Source: Sediminibacterium sp. (lineage in GTDB: Bacteria > Bacteroidota > Bacteroidia > Chitinophagales > Chitinophagaceae). From it: 64,000 nt of DNA. The DNA lies in the NCBI GenBank assembly GCA_017983845.1, contig JAGOAO010000005.1:10033-74032 (forward strand), read 5' to 3'. How positions within the stretch are numbered: position 1 is the stretch's first letter; every line of letters starts with the position of its first letter. The translations under genes and the position numbers were made by a program. Below, piece after piece: positions 35,127-43,792 of this stretch. Under the pieces are notes generated by a model that worked only from the letters and a program-made list of their open reading frames with translations, had not been told where the DNA came from and ran no database searches.

Positions 35127-35774
35127 TCATAGATCGATATAATTTCTTTTAAGGGCTGTCATCACCATGGCGGTCCTTTGTTTTACAGCTAACTTTTTAA
35201 AGATTCGGTCGCGGTAACCATAAATGGTGTAGATGCTTTTTTGTAAGTAGTCGGCAATTTCTTCGTAACTATAATCCCTCGTACATGCTTGTATAAATTT
35301 GATTTCATTTGCAGTGAGTGGGTTGTGATTGTAGTTCAATGTTTTGATGTGAATACCTTCTAATACATTTTTAGTGATGAGTTTGCATTTATCTGCTGAT
35401 AAATTAAATTTAGTTTTTCGTTGGACGCATTGTTTTAAATCAATCATAGGTTCGTCGGTGAAAAAAATACCATTCAGTCCGTGCTTCATTAAATAACAAA
35501 TGGAATTGATTTGTTTTTCGTTGGACTTTAATAAAATATAGGTATAGCTATTTCTTGCACGGATGGCTTGAATCATTTTAAGCAATGCTTGATGGCCATA
35601 GTCATCGGATACAATACAAAGCGAGATTGTGTCTTTAGATTTTTCTAAATAAGTTTTCAGTTCATCGATGGATCCTGTGTCAAAAATGACTTTACAGTTT
35701 TCTTGTTGTTCGATACAAATTTTCATTGCATTGCGAATCATGATTTTTTCTTCTAGGTAGATGATTGGAAACAT
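35127..35774 (-). CDS. LuxR-type DNA-binding regulator with degenerate receiver domain
   Basis: 215 residues. C-terminal LuxR/GerE HTH (about 148-212): LTANEIKFIQACTRDYSYEEIADYL and TIYGYRDRIFKKLAVKQRTAMV. The first 125 residues are sized like a NarL receiver domain. However, the acidic pair after strand 1 is absent and the phospho-acceptor strand reads SLCIVSDDYG rather than the normal xxxxDxxMP. It is probably not controlled by normal aspartate phosphorylation. No sensor kinase adjoins. Convergent with the oxidoreductase gene. Confidence 0.82.
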   Translation of the reverse strand: MFPIIYLEEKIMIRNAMKICIEQQENCKVIFDTGSIDELKTYLEKSKDTISLCIVSDDYGHQALLKMIQAIRARNSYTYILLKSNEKQINSICYLMKHGLNGIFFTDEPMIDLKQCVQRKTKFNLSADKCKLITKNVLEGIHIKTLNYNHNPLTANEIKFIQACTRDYSYEEIADYLQKSIYTIYGYRDRIFKKLAVKQRTAMVMTALKRNYIDL

Positions 35775-35839
35775 GCCGTTGTTTTACCAAATTAAACCTA
35801 CTTTTAGGGGAATCAAATGAGGCATAGGTACTCAACTTT

Positions 35840-36448
35840 ATGTTAATTTCAATTCATCCAACACATCCTCAGCCCAGACAGCTTTCTATGGTAGCTGATT
35901 GTCTCAAATCAGGTGGTATTATTGCGTATCCTACAGATACCATTTATGGTCTTGGCTGTTCTATTTTTAAACACGATGCAATTGAAAAAATCTGTGCCAT
36001 CAAAAAAGTGAATCCTGAGAAAGCCAACCTGAGTTTTATTTGTGCCGACCTAAGTGACCTAAGTTTATACGCGAAGGCGATTGATAATAGTCTGTTTCGT
36101 ATTTTAAAGAAAGCATTGCCTGGTCCATTTACTTTTATTTTACCTGCCAGTAAGGAAGTGCCTAAAATTTTACAGTCTAAGAAAAAAACAATTGGGCTTC
36201 GTATTCCTGATAATTTAATTGCACTCTCTATTATAAAAACCTTGGGACATCCTATTTTATCGGCGAGTTTCCCGGGCGAGGAGATTGAAGAATACACCGA
36301 CCCCGAAGTGATTTATGAAAACTGGGGCAATCAAATTGATATGGTCGTGGATGGCGGGATAGGAGGGATCAATCCTTCCACCGTGGTGGACTGCACCACA
36401 GATAATTATGAAGTGATTCGCCAAGGTGCGGGGGTTTGGGATTACTAA
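35840..36448 (+). CDS. L-threonylcarbamoyladenylate synthase (Sua5/YciO/YrdC family)
   Basis: 202 residues. Family signatures: GGIIAYPTDTIYGLGCS, KKTIGLRIPDN, PILSASFPGEE and the C-terminal NPSTVVDCT. It makes threonylcarbamoyl-AMP for the t6A37 tRNA modification. Length matches the YrdC/YciO single-domain form, without the Sua5 C-terminal domain. YciO-type paralogues exist, so the role is likely but not certain. Convergent with rnhB, 35 nt apart. Confidence 0.88.
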   Translation: MLISIHPTHPQPRQLSMVADCLKSGGIIAYPTDTIYGLGCSIFKHDAIEKICAIKKVNPEKANLSFICADLSDLSLYAKAIDNSLFRILKKALPGPFTFILPASKEVPKILQSKKKTIGLRIPDNLIALSIIKTLGHPILSASFPGEEIEEYTDPEVIYENWGNQIDMVVDGGIGGINPSTVVDCTTDNYEVIRQGAGVWDY

Positions 36449-36483
36449 TCTACAATTAGGCCATTCTTAAATTTGAGTTTGAC

Positions 36484-37056
36484 TTAAATTTTAAAACTTT
36501 TTCGGTGGTGGTCACAAAGGCCATGAAGGGCGATGGCTGCGCGATGCGCAGCGGTGCCGTATCCTTTGTTTTGATTCCATCCGTATTGCGGGTACTTTTT
36601 GTGTAATTCGATCATATAACTATCGCGGGCCGTTTTTGCTAGGATACTGGCAGCGGCTATATGGGCATAGAGCCCATCGCCCTTAATGATGGTTTGATGC
36701 GGTATCTTTTTATACTGGTAAAATCGGTTCCCATCCACCGCAATAAACTGCGGACGCTTTTTTAATTGATCTAGTGCAAGATGCATACTCTTAATACTTG
36801 CTTTTAAGATATTGATCTCGTCTATCTCGGCCGGTGTCTGTGAGCCAATGGCCCATGCAATAGCTGCTTTTTTAATAATGGGCACCAAGGCTTCTCTTTG
36901 CTTTTCACTTAACTTCTTACTATCATTTATTAAGGGATGGTAAAAATCCTTAGGCAAGATCACGGCTGCTGCAAATACCGGTCCGGCATAACATCCCCTG
37001 CCTGCTTCGTCGCAGCCAGCTTCTAGTTTGTCGGGTTGATAGTAATTTAGGAGCAT
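36484..37056 (-). CDS. rnhB: Ribonuclease HII
   Basis: 190 residues from the ATG at 37056 (a TTG two codons upstream is possible). Catalytic motif AGCDEAGRGCYAGPV holds the DE pair, with the later Asp in AVDGN and further carboxylates in the KGDGLYAHIAAASILAKTARD segment. DSKKLSEKQRE is the usual RNase HII stretch. It removes RNA from RNA-DNA hybrids and misincorporated ribonucleotides. Normal length. Divergent from ctaA. Confidence 0.95.
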   Translation of the reverse strand: MLLNYYQPDKLEAGCDEAGRGCYAGPVFAAAVILPKDFYHPLINDSKKLSEKQREALVPIIKKAAIAWAIGSQTPAEIDEINILKASIKSMHLALDQLKKRPQFIAVDGNRFYQYKKIPHQTIIKGDGLYAHIAAASILAKTARDSYMIELHKKYPQYGWNQNKGYGTAAHRAAIALHGLCDHHRKSFKI

Positions 37057-37108
37057 GCTCAAATAGCCAGTTTATTAGATTCAAATATATCAAAGTCAAT
37101 TGACACTC

Positions 37109-37164
37109 AAGAATGGATCCTTGTAGAATTTTGTTCAAGATCTTAAGTAGATCGATCCATTCTT
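37109..37164. repeat. Long-range inverted repeat between rnhB and ctaA
   Basis: AAGAATGGATC (37109-37119) and its exact reverse complement GATCCATTCTT (37154-37164), 34 nt apart, with a further palindrome AAGATCTT inside the loop region. It lies in the 254-nt divergent gap, upstream of the ctaA promoter box. Not a terminator for either gene; possibly an operator or a small element remnant. Confidence 0.4.
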
Positions 37165-37239
37165 TTTCACAAAGCAAAATCAATCTATAACTGGCCCGTG
37201 ATTCTTGCTTTGAATGCTACTTACTTGTTGTTTACTTAG

Positions 37240-37247
37240 TAACTTTG
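37240..37247 (+). promoter_or_regulatory. ctaA: TAnnTTTG promoter box for ctaA
   Basis: TAACTTTG at 37240-37247 predicts a start of transcription near 37252 and a leader of about 60 nt before the ATG at 37311. No well-placed TTTG -33 box found. Confidence 0.45.
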
Positions 37248-37310
37248 TGCCAAGTATACAAGAGGTAAACTCAATTTAATTTCGGCTTATTTAGCTGTAA
37301 TATTATATCT

Positions 37311-38405
37311 ATGGAATTACAAGATAAAAAATCACGTGTAGTAGCCAATTGGTTAATGATTGGTGTGGTGATGACGATTGTACAAGTTGCCCTTGGCGGC
37401 ATTACACGTTTAACGGGTAGTGGTTTGTCTATTACAGAATGGGATGTGGTGACAGGCAGTTTGCCTCCATTGAATGAAGCTGCTTGGCAGGTGCTTTTTG
37501 AAAAATATAAAACGACGCCTCAGTTTCAATTATTGAATTTCGATTTTAATTTAGACAATTTTAAGTTCATCTTTTTCTGGGAATGGTTCCACCGTTTATG
37601 GGCGCGTACCATTGGTTTGGTTTTTGCTTTTGGTTTTATTTATTTCTTAGTTAAAAAATATTTTCAACCTGCAATGATTCGTCCTTTGGTGATTTTGTTT
37701 TTATTAGGTGCATTACAAGGCGGAATTGGTTGGATCATGGTGGCGAGTGGTTTAGAAGGGGATGCTGTGTATGTTAAACCAACAAGATTGGCTTTGCATT
37801 TTATTTTTGCATTAGGTTTACTCTCTTATACGTATTGGTTTGCACTTTCTTTGAAAGTAAAACCTGTTGCTAAGGATCAATTGAGTGTTGAGGCGCAAGC
37901 AAGCGTGAAGGGATTTCGTGTTTGGGCTTGGGTTGTACTTGGGTTATTGTTTTTTCAATTGATCTACGGTGCTTTAATGGCCGGACATAAAGCAGCCAAT
38001 GTGGCTAGTACTTGGCCTACAATTAATGGAGAGTGGGTCCCTACGCATTTAATGGGGAAGGAAAGCTTCTTCTTAAACGCCATTGACAATACCACTTTCA
38101 TACATTTTGTACATCGCGGCTTAGCGTACCTTTTATTAGCCATCATTATTTATTGGGTGTCACAGATGCGCAAAATTCAGGGCAACTTGTTTTGGAGTAA
38201 TGTGAAATTATTGCCTTTGTACTTTGTGCTTTTGCAAGTATTGCTTGGTGTATTGTCTGTGTTGACTAGTAAAAATATTATTCCTGGTAGTTGGGGAAAT
38301 TTTGAATGGATGGCGCAAATTCATCAATTAGTTGGGATGTTGTTATTACTATCTGTGGTGAATATTATTTACGCAACTAAGTCCATCAACAATGAGCCTA
38401 GTTAA
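37311..38405 (+). CDS. ctaA: Heme A synthase (COX15/CtaA family)
   Basis: 364 residues, eight transmembrane helices expected and visible. Conserved pieces are GGITRLTGSGLSITEWD, WEWFHRLWAR, LALHFIFALG, IHFVHRGLAYLL and QIHQLVGMLLL, supplying the heme-ligand histidines. It has the long two-repeat form. It oxidises heme O, made by CtaB (7,098), to heme A for the A-family oxidase encoded at the window start, although about 30 kb away. Followed after 44 nt by pdxH. Confidence 0.95.
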   Translation: MELQDKKSRVVANWLMIGVVMTIVQVALGGITRLTGSGLSITEWDVVTGSLPPLNEAAWQVLFEKYKTTPQFQLLNFDFNLDNFKFIFFWEWFHRLWARTIGLVFAFGFIYFLVKKYFQPAMIRPLVILFLLGALQGGIGWIMVASGLEGDAVYVKPTRLALHFIFALGLLSYTYWFALSLKVKPVAKDQLSVEAQASVKGFRVWAWVVLGLLFFQLIYGALMAGHKAANVASTWPTINGEWVPTHLMGKESFFLNAIDNTTFIHFVHRGLAYLLLAIIIYWVSQMRKIQGNLFWSNVKLLPLYFVLLQVLLGVLSVLTSKNIIPGSWGNFEWMAQIHQLVGMLLLLSVVNIIYATKSINNEPS

Positions 38406-38449
38406 AAATTTGAATCTACAAATTTCAATTTTATTTTAAATGCATTTTT

Positions 38450-39094
38450 ATGAATAGAGATATAGCTGACATTCGTCGTGACTATCAATTGGCTTCTTTA
38501 GATGAAGCGACAAGTATGGAGCATCCAATGGATCAATTCACTACTTGGTGGAATGATGCTGTTGAAAGTAATATTGACGAAGTGAATGCTTTTGTATTGT
38601 CTACAGTGAAAGCAAATGGAGCACCTGCTTCTCGTGTGGTTTTGTTAAAAGGATACACGCCAGAAGGATTTGTGTTTTTTACCAACTACGCTTCTGCAAA
38701 AGGGTTACAGGTAGAAAGCCATCCTCATGTGGCGATGAATTTTTTCTGGAAAGAATTAGAGCGTCAAGTGCGCATTACTGGCACCATAAAAAAAGTAAGT
38801 AAAGAAGAGAGTGAAACGTATTTTCATTCAAGACCTATTGGTAGTCAAGTGGGTGCTTGGTCCTCACCTCAAAGTAGAATTATTCCAGACAGGGAATTCT
38901 TAGAAGACCTTGTTGCCGAGAATACAGAGAAATTTAAAGAGGGCATCATTCCGTTGCCTCCAGATTGGGGTGGGTATATCATTCATCCTACAGAAATAGA
39001 GTTCTGGCAAGGTCGAAGCTCTCGTTTACACGATCGTCTTCAATACACTTTACACGATAATGGACATTGGGTGAAAGTAAGATTAGCCCCTTAG
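38450..39094 (+). CDS. pdxH: Pyridoxamine 5'-phosphate oxidase
   Basis: 214 residues; FMN-dependent oxidase making pyridoxal 5'-phosphate. Family signatures: NGAPASRVVLLKGYTPEGFVFFTNY, ERQVRITG, YFHSRPIGSQVGAWSSPQS, and the C-terminal PPDWGGYIIHPTEIEFWQGR ending in RLAP. Length and ends are typical. Directly downstream of ctaA and probably co-transcribed; ends in a strong shared terminator. Confidence 0.96.
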   Translation: MNRDIADIRRDYQLASLDEATSMEHPMDQFTTWWNDAVESNIDEVNAFVLSTVKANGAPASRVVLLKGYTPEGFVFFTNYASAKGLQVESHPHVAMNFFWKELERQVRITGTIKKVSKEESETYFHSRPIGSQVGAWSSPQSRIIPDREFLEDLVAENTEKFKEGIIPLPPDWGGYIIHPTEIEFWQGRSSRLHDRLQYTLHDNGHWVKVRLAP

Positions 39095-39099
39095 CCCAA

Positions 39100-39128
39100 A
39101 AAAACCCGAAGTATACTTCGGGTTTTTT
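39100..39128. terminator. Bidirectional terminator between pdxH and the transketolase gene
   Basis: Perfect palindrome AAAAACCCGAAGTA / TACTTCGGGTTTTT centred at 39113/39114, with A and T runs on the outer sides. Convergent genes flank it. Confidence 0.9.
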
Positions 39129-39183
39129 AATATCATTAGAGTAGCTAAAAAATTAGAATTTAACTATCTATAAAATTCTGATT

Positions 39184-40149
39184 TTAGCGCTTACGGCTCA
39201 TTACTTTCTTTGCTGCAGCAACAATGTTCACTGCATCCAATCCGTATTTCGTTAACAATTGGTTTGGTGTTCCACTCTCTCCAAAAGTATCTTGTGTTCC
39301 GATAAATTCAACGGGTACTGGATAATGCTTCGCAGCTGCTTGTGCAACTACATCGCCCATACCGCCAATCACATTGTGTTCTTCTGCGGTCACGACACAA
39401 CCTGTTTTCTTTAAGCTGTTGATGATCGCTGCTTCGTCAAATGGCTTAATCGTATGTAAGTTGATGACTTCTACGCTAATACCTTCTGCTTCTAATTGCT
39501 TAGCAGCTTCAATCGATTTCCAAACTAAGTGACCACATGCAACGATGGTTACATCTGTTCCTTCTGCTAAAATTTGTGCCTTGCCAATCACGAAATCAGA
39601 TCCGTCTTCTTTGGTGAAGTTGGGCCATTTTGGACGACCGAATCTTAAGTACACTGGTCCTTCATAGTTTGCAATCATTTTAGTTGCAGCCTTTGTTTGG
39701 TTATAATCACATGGCACAATCACCGTCATGCCTGGTAACATTTTCATTAAACCAATATCTTCTAATATCTGATGCGTTGCACCGTCTTCTCCCAATGTTA
39801 ATCCTGCATGTGATGCACAGATTTTTACATTCTTATCTGAATAAGCAACTGATTGTCTTATTTGATCGTAAACACGTCCTGTACTGAAGCCAGCAAATGT
39901 AGTGGTGTAAGGAATTTTTCCTCCAATAGTTAAGCCTGCTGCTATACCAATCATGTTGGCTTCTGCAATACCCACTTCAATGAATTGCGTTGGCAATTCC
40001 TTCATCAATGGGCCTAATTTAAAAGAACCCGCTAAGTCTGCAGTCAATACAACTACGTCTTTGTTTTCTCTAGCGATTTCTAAAATACCATCTCCGAATC
40101 CCGCTCTTGTTTCTTTTTCGTTTTGTACTACGATATCTTTTGCGTTCAT
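39184..40149 (-). CDS. Transketolase C-terminal half (pyrimidine-binding and C domains)
   Basis: 321 residues. Pyr domain: RAGFGDGILEIARENKDVVVLTADL with VGIAEANMIGIAAGL (the activating Glu). The C domain ends with VEFIGTQDTFGESGTPNQLL. This is the second half of split transketolases. The N-terminal, TPP diphosphate-binding half, which is usually the adjacent gene, is absent here: the upstream neighbour is carB and downstream is a terminator. The partner must be encoded elsewhere. 1-deoxyxylulose synthase-like halves look similar, but lengths favour transketolase. Confidence 0.87.
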   Translation of the reverse strand: MNAKDIVVQNEKETRAGFGDGILEIARENKDVVVLTADLAGSFKLGPLMKELPTQFIEVGIAEANMIGIAAGLTIGGKIPYTTTFAGFSTGRVYDQIRQSVAYSDKNVKICASHAGLTLGEDGATHQILEDIGLMKMLPGMTVIVPCDYNQTKAATKMIANYEGPVYLRFGRPKWPNFTKEDGSDFVIGKAQILAEGTDVTIVACGHLVWKSIEAAKQLEAEGISVEVINLHTIKPFDEAAIINSLKKTGCVVTAEEHNVIGGMGDVVAQAAAKHYPVPVEFIGTQDTFGESGTPNQLLTKYGLDAVNIVAAAKKVMSRKR

Positions 40150-40217
40150 ATTAGTTAGGTTATGCTTTGTTATAGTTTATGTTGCTTTACTACTTGATGA
40201 AAGTAGTTGATTTCATT

Positions 40218-41864
40218 TTAGTTTTCGAATGTAGAGTAGAAGTAAGGTGTTTTTGCTTCAAACTCTGCTGCACAGGTATCTACCATTTTATAGACTCTTG
40301 TGATGCCCAATGCTTTTCGCTTTTCGTATACCTCGTCATCTGATACCTTGCCTTGTAATACTTTGGCAATTTGTAAATCACTAAAGCCATGCTTCTTTGC
40401 TTCTTTTAGTGTTTCATTCGGTAAAGTATCTAAATTATGCTTTGCAATTTCTTTTTCAATATCGCAGATGATTCTGATTTGATATAAGAACCAATTGTCG
40501 ATGCCTGTTGCAGCTGCAATAGAACGTACTGTTGATCCTTGCATTAATGCATCTTTGATTCTGAAGATACGATCCCATTTCGGTGTCTTAATATATTCCA
40601 TCAAGTCCTCATTCTTCATCAAACTCTTTCCGTAATAGCCCAATCCGATTGCTTCGTTCTCTAATGACTGACACGCTTTTTGAATTGCTTCTGTAAAGCT
40701 TCTTCCTATCGCCATTACTTCGCCCACACTCTTCATTTGTAAGCCCAAAGTATCGTTTGCCCCTTTGAATTTATCAAAGTTCCATCTTGGTACTTTCACA
40801 ATCACATAATCCAAAGCGGGTTCAAAATAAGCAGAAGTAGTTTGTGTGATTTGATTTTTTAATTCATCTAAATGGTATCCAATTGCCAACTTAGCAGCAA
40901 TTTTTGCAATTGGATAACCGGTTGCTTTTGATGCCAATGCAGAGGAACGAGATACACGTGGATTAATTTCCACTGCAATCAATTCTTCTGTTTCTGGATT
41001 GAGTGCAAACTGCACATTACATCCGCCAGAGAAATTACCTAAGCTGCGCATCATCAACATGGCTTTGTTACGCATTTCTTGGAACGCGGTATCACTCAAT
41101 GTCATGGCTGGTGCTACTGTGATTGAATCTCCTGTATGTACACCCATTGGATCTAAGTTCTCTACGGTACAGATGATCACCACATTATCCGCCTGGTCTC
41201 TTAATAATTCTAATTCGTATTCTTTCCATCCCAACACTGCTTTCTCTACTAATACTTCGTGCATTGGTGATGCTTTTAATCCTTTTTCTAAGGCTGCATC
41301 TAATTCACTTGCATCATGAACAAATCCGCCTCCTGTTCCACCTAATGTAAATGATGGGCGGATTACTAATGGAAAGCCAATCACTTGTGCAAATTCCTTT
41401 CCTTCTAAAAAACTATTCGCTACCCTACTTGGTGCTACGGCCATGCCAATCTTCACCATCAATTGTCTAAATAATTCTCTGTCTTCCGCAGTATTGATTG
41501 CAGCTACATCCACCCCAATCATTCTACAATTGTATTGTTCCCAGATGCCTAATTCATCTGCTTCCTTACATAAGTTCAATGCTGTTTGTCCGCCCATGGT
41601 TGGTAAAACCGCATCAATTTGATTTTCTTTTAAGATCTGCTCTAAACTTTCAATGGTTAAGGGAAGTAAATACACTTTGTCCGCCATCATTGGATCGGTC
41701 ATGATCGTAGCGGGGTTACTATTGATTAAGATCACTTTAATGCCTTCTTCTCTCAAAGATCGAGCGGCTTGTGAACCTGAATAGTCAAACTCGCAGGCTT
41801 GGCCAATGATAATGGGTCCAGAACCTACTATTAATACCGATTTGATGGATGTGTCTCTAGGCAT
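40218..41864 (-). CDS. carB: Carbamoyl-phosphate synthase large chain, N-terminal half only (split CarB)
   Basis: 548 residues that align to about the first half of normal CarB (about 1070). It covers the carboxyphosphate ATP-grasp domain (VLIVGSGPIIIGQACEFDYSG, INPRVSRSSALASKATGYPIAKIAAKLA) and the oligomerisation domain, ending with DTCAAEFEAKTPYFYST and a clean stop. The region where the second ATP-grasp would follow is only 68 nt and leads into the transketolase gene, so this is not a local frameshift. Split carB genes are known in some archaea and bacteria. The other half should be elsewhere. The start codon has a TATTTTTG box 5 nt upstream. Confidence 0.9.
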   Translation of the reverse strand: MPRDTSIKSVLIVGSGPIIIGQACEFDYSGSQAARSLREEGIKVILINSNPATIMTDPMMADKVYLLPLTIESLEQILKENQIDAVLPTMGGQTALNLCKEADELGIWEQYNCRMIGVDVAAINTAEDRELFRQLMVKIGMAVAPSRVANSFLEGKEFAQVIGFPLVIRPSFTLGGTGGGFVHDASELDAALEKGLKASPMHEVLVEKAVLGWKEYELELLRDQADNVVIICTVENLDPMGVHTGDSITVAPAMTLSDTAFQEMRNKAMLMMRSLGNFSGGCNVQFALNPETEELIAVEINPRVSRSSALASKATGYPIAKIAAKLAIGYHLDELKNQITQTTSAYFEPALDYVIVKVPRWNFDKFKGANDTLGLQMKSVGEVMAIGRSFTEAIQKACQSLENEAIGLGYYGKSLMKNEDLMEYIKTPKWDRIFRIKDALMQGSTVRSIAAATGIDNWFLYQIRIICDIEKEIAKHNLDTLPNETLKEAKKHGFSDLQIAKVLQGKVSDDEVYEKRKALGITRVYKMVDTCAAEFEAKTPYFYSTFEN

Positions 41865-41869
41865 GTCTA

Positions 41870-41877
41870 CAAAAATA
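41870..41877 (-). promoter_or_regulatory. carB: TAnnTTTG promoter box for carB, near-leaderless
   Basis: TATTTTTG followed by TAGAC and the ATG at 41864 (5-nt gap). A second candidate, TAGGTTTG, lies at 41887-41894, so the true start of transcription is uncertain. Confidence 0.4.
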
Positions 41878-41978
41878 TAAATTGCGCAAACCTACAAATT
41901 TTTGGCCGCATTCAGTCTATATTGAGTCAAACAATTTTCTCCTTTTTAATTCGTACCTTCACCACAATACTATATGTT

Positions 41979-42443
41979 ATGGCAGTTATAAAAGAAGGGT
42001 CTAAAGCACCTGCTTTCAAAGGGGTGGATCAACACGGCAAAACGGTTTCAATTGCCGATTTTAAAGGGCAAAAATTGGTTTTATACTTCTACCCAAAAGA
42101 CGATACACCGGGTTGTACAGCGCAGGCTTGTAACTTGCGTGATAATTATAAGAAGTTGATTAAGAAGGGGATAGCTATATTGGGTGTGAGTGTGGATTCA
42201 GTGGCTTCTCATGTGAAATTCATCGAAAAATACGAGCTTCCTTTCTCTTTGGTTGCTGACGAAGACAAGAAAATAGTCGACAAATACAATCTTTGGGGCC
42301 AAAAGAAGTTCATGGGCAAGACCTATATGGGTACTACCAGAACTACTTTCTTAATAGACGAAGCCGGAATGGTTCAACATATTATCGAAAAACCTGATAC
42401 AAAAGACCATACTGCCGAAATTTTAGCCATTTCTGGTTGGTAG
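41979..42443 (+). CDS. bcp: Thioredoxin-dependent thiol peroxidase (BCP/PrxQ type)
   Basis: 154 residues from ATG 41979; an upstream in-frame TTG at 41922 would add a hydrophobic leader that the family lacks, so it is rejected. Motif FYPKDDTPGCTAQACNLRD carries the peroxidatic Cys, with a second Cys five residues later as in two-cysteine PrxQ, and the conserved Arg lies in TTRTTFLID. It reduces hydrogen peroxide and alkyl hydroperoxides in the cytoplasm. Divergent from carB. Confidence 0.94.
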   Translation: MAVIKEGSKAPAFKGVDQHGKTVSIADFKGQKLVLYFYPKDDTPGCTAQACNLRDNYKKLIKKGIAILGVSVDSVASHVKFIEKYELPFSLVADEDKKIVDKYNLWGQKKFMGKTYMGTTRTTFLIDEAGMVQHIIEKPDTKDHTAEILAISGW

Positions 42444-42468
42444 TGTTCATTATAATAAGATAATTTTG
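42437..42468 (+). promoter_or_regulatory. Promoter for the first 7TM-AraC gene, near-leaderless
   Basis: TTG at 42437-42439 and TAATTTTG at 42461-42468 with a 21-nt spacer. Only 5 nt separate the box from the ATG at 42474. The -33 box overlaps the end of bcp. Confidence 0.5.
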
Positions 42469-42473
42469 AACGC

Positions 42474-43556
42474 ATGACGATGTCTGTATTTCCGAATCTC
42501 TACTTTTCTATAGTCGTATTGGCAATCATTGCCTTGGTGGATGTATTTGTGAAATTCAAGAATGGCATGGTTCTAAAATCCTTCTTTTTGCTATTGCCTT
42601 TTTCAATTGGCATGGTTGCGTTGATTAATTCTTTTTATGCGATTCAATTTGTTTATTTTATCGCTTTTTTTAAGTCTTGTACAGGCATTGCATTATTGAA
42701 TATTTTTTCGCTCCTTTATTTCCCAAAATTTAGAAATTGGACAATGTTCTTTTCTCTTTGTATATTGGTAATTGTGTTGTTTTTGGCTTTAGTCAACAAC
42801 AATGTATTTACACCAAGCCAATTTATCAATCAATTTAAATATGTATCAATTGATACTAGATTAAATATTCAAATCACCCTCGTTGTAAGGCTGATAAGGC
42901 TTTTCTTCCTTGCGTTGATTGCGTCTCATTTTATTTATTTTTGGTATGTCATTTACAAAAAATTGAATTTGAACAATGTATACTATGAAAAAATAAAAAT
43001 CTGGACTAACTTTATTTTTGCTTTAACCATCATTGTGATTGCTTCCAATATTGCAATTGCATTTACATCTGATCGTACATTTTGGGTCAACTGCCTTACA
43101 GTTTTTATGTCTTATTATTTATTAGTGTTGATTTTAAAAAGGCCGGCTTTTTTAAATATTTCTGCTAAAAAAATTGCGTTTGGACATAAGTTTAACATTG
43201 AAGAAGAGGTGGAAATAAATGAAATAGATTTTTTAAATCTATTTCAGGATCAAAAATATTATGCTCAAAAAGAAGCTTCTTTGGAAGGACTTGCGATATT
43301 GCTTAAAGTTGGATCGTCTAATCTGTCCCAATTTATTGCAAAAAAATATGATATGTCCTTTAGTGACTTAGTCAATAAAAACAGGGTGAACTACTTTTTT
43401 GAAATTGTTCAGGATCCTGCTTTCCATAATTTCACCATTGATGCTTTGGCTAGGGAGGTTGGATTTAGTTCTAGGCAGCATCTAAATAAGCCCTTCAAAA
43501 AATTCCATGGAGGCAATCCCTCGGACTTAATTGAGTCTACCATTTCGTCTGAATAG
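42474..43556 (+). CDS. Seven-transmembrane AraC-type regulator (copy 1)
   Basis: 360 residues. Seven hydrophobic segments fill residues 8-240 (for example YFSIVVLAIIALVDVFV and KSFFLLLPFSIGMVALI). A linker follows, then a C-terminal AraC-type double HTH (about 270-355) with FTIDALAREVGFSSRQHLNKPFKKFHGG. The fusion suggests a membrane receptor that binds DNA directly. The ligand is unknown. It is closely paralogous to the gene at 49458 (same length and layout, near-identical FTIDALA to NPSD block). It lies just upstream of the GldL/GldM-like operon and probably controls it (inference). Confidence 0.85.
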   Translation: MTMSVFPNLYFSIVVLAIIALVDVFVKFKNGMVLKSFFLLLPFSIGMVALINSFYAIQFVYFIAFFKSCTGIALLNIFSLLYFPKFRNWTMFFSLCILVIVLFLALVNNNVFTPSQFINQFKYVSIDTRLNIQITLVVRLIRLFFLALIASHFIYFWYVIYKKLNLNNVYYEKIKIWTNFIFALTIIVIASNIAIAFTSDRTFWVNCLTVFMSYYLLVLILKRPAFLNISAKKIAFGHKFNIEEEVEINEIDFLNLFQDQKYYAQKEASLEGLAILLKVGSSNLSQFIAKKYDMSFSDLVNKNRVNYFFEIVQDPAFHNFTIDALAREVGFSSRQHLNKPFKKFHGGNPSDLIESTISSE

Positions 43557-43792
43557 CATGCTTTTTGTCTAAGAATCACTTCTTATTTTTCCATAATTAC
43601 TTTCTAATTAGTCAGTTTTCACTAGTTTGGTATTCAATATATTTATAAAATTCAAATTTATTATATTTTGTAAATATCTGAAAATCAGTGCATCATATTT
43701 CTTTACACCGAATTTTCTCAATTTGCTCCCCTTTTTTGGATACCCATGCCCCTAGTTCGATATTGTAGACTGTTATCCAACAATCTACTTTT
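43557..43792. other. Intergenic region upstream of the GldL-like operon
   Basis: 236 AT-rich nt between the 7TM-AraC gene and the GldL-like gene. It presumably holds the operon promoter; the nearest match is ATATTTTG near 43664, one base off the TAnnTTTG consensus. No hairpin terminator is visible after the AraC gene. Confidence 0.4.

Noticed and set aside
41922..41978. Extended N-terminus of the peroxiredoxin from a TTG
   Set aside because: It would add a hydrophobic leader not found in BCP proteins; ATG 41979 begins the conserved fold.
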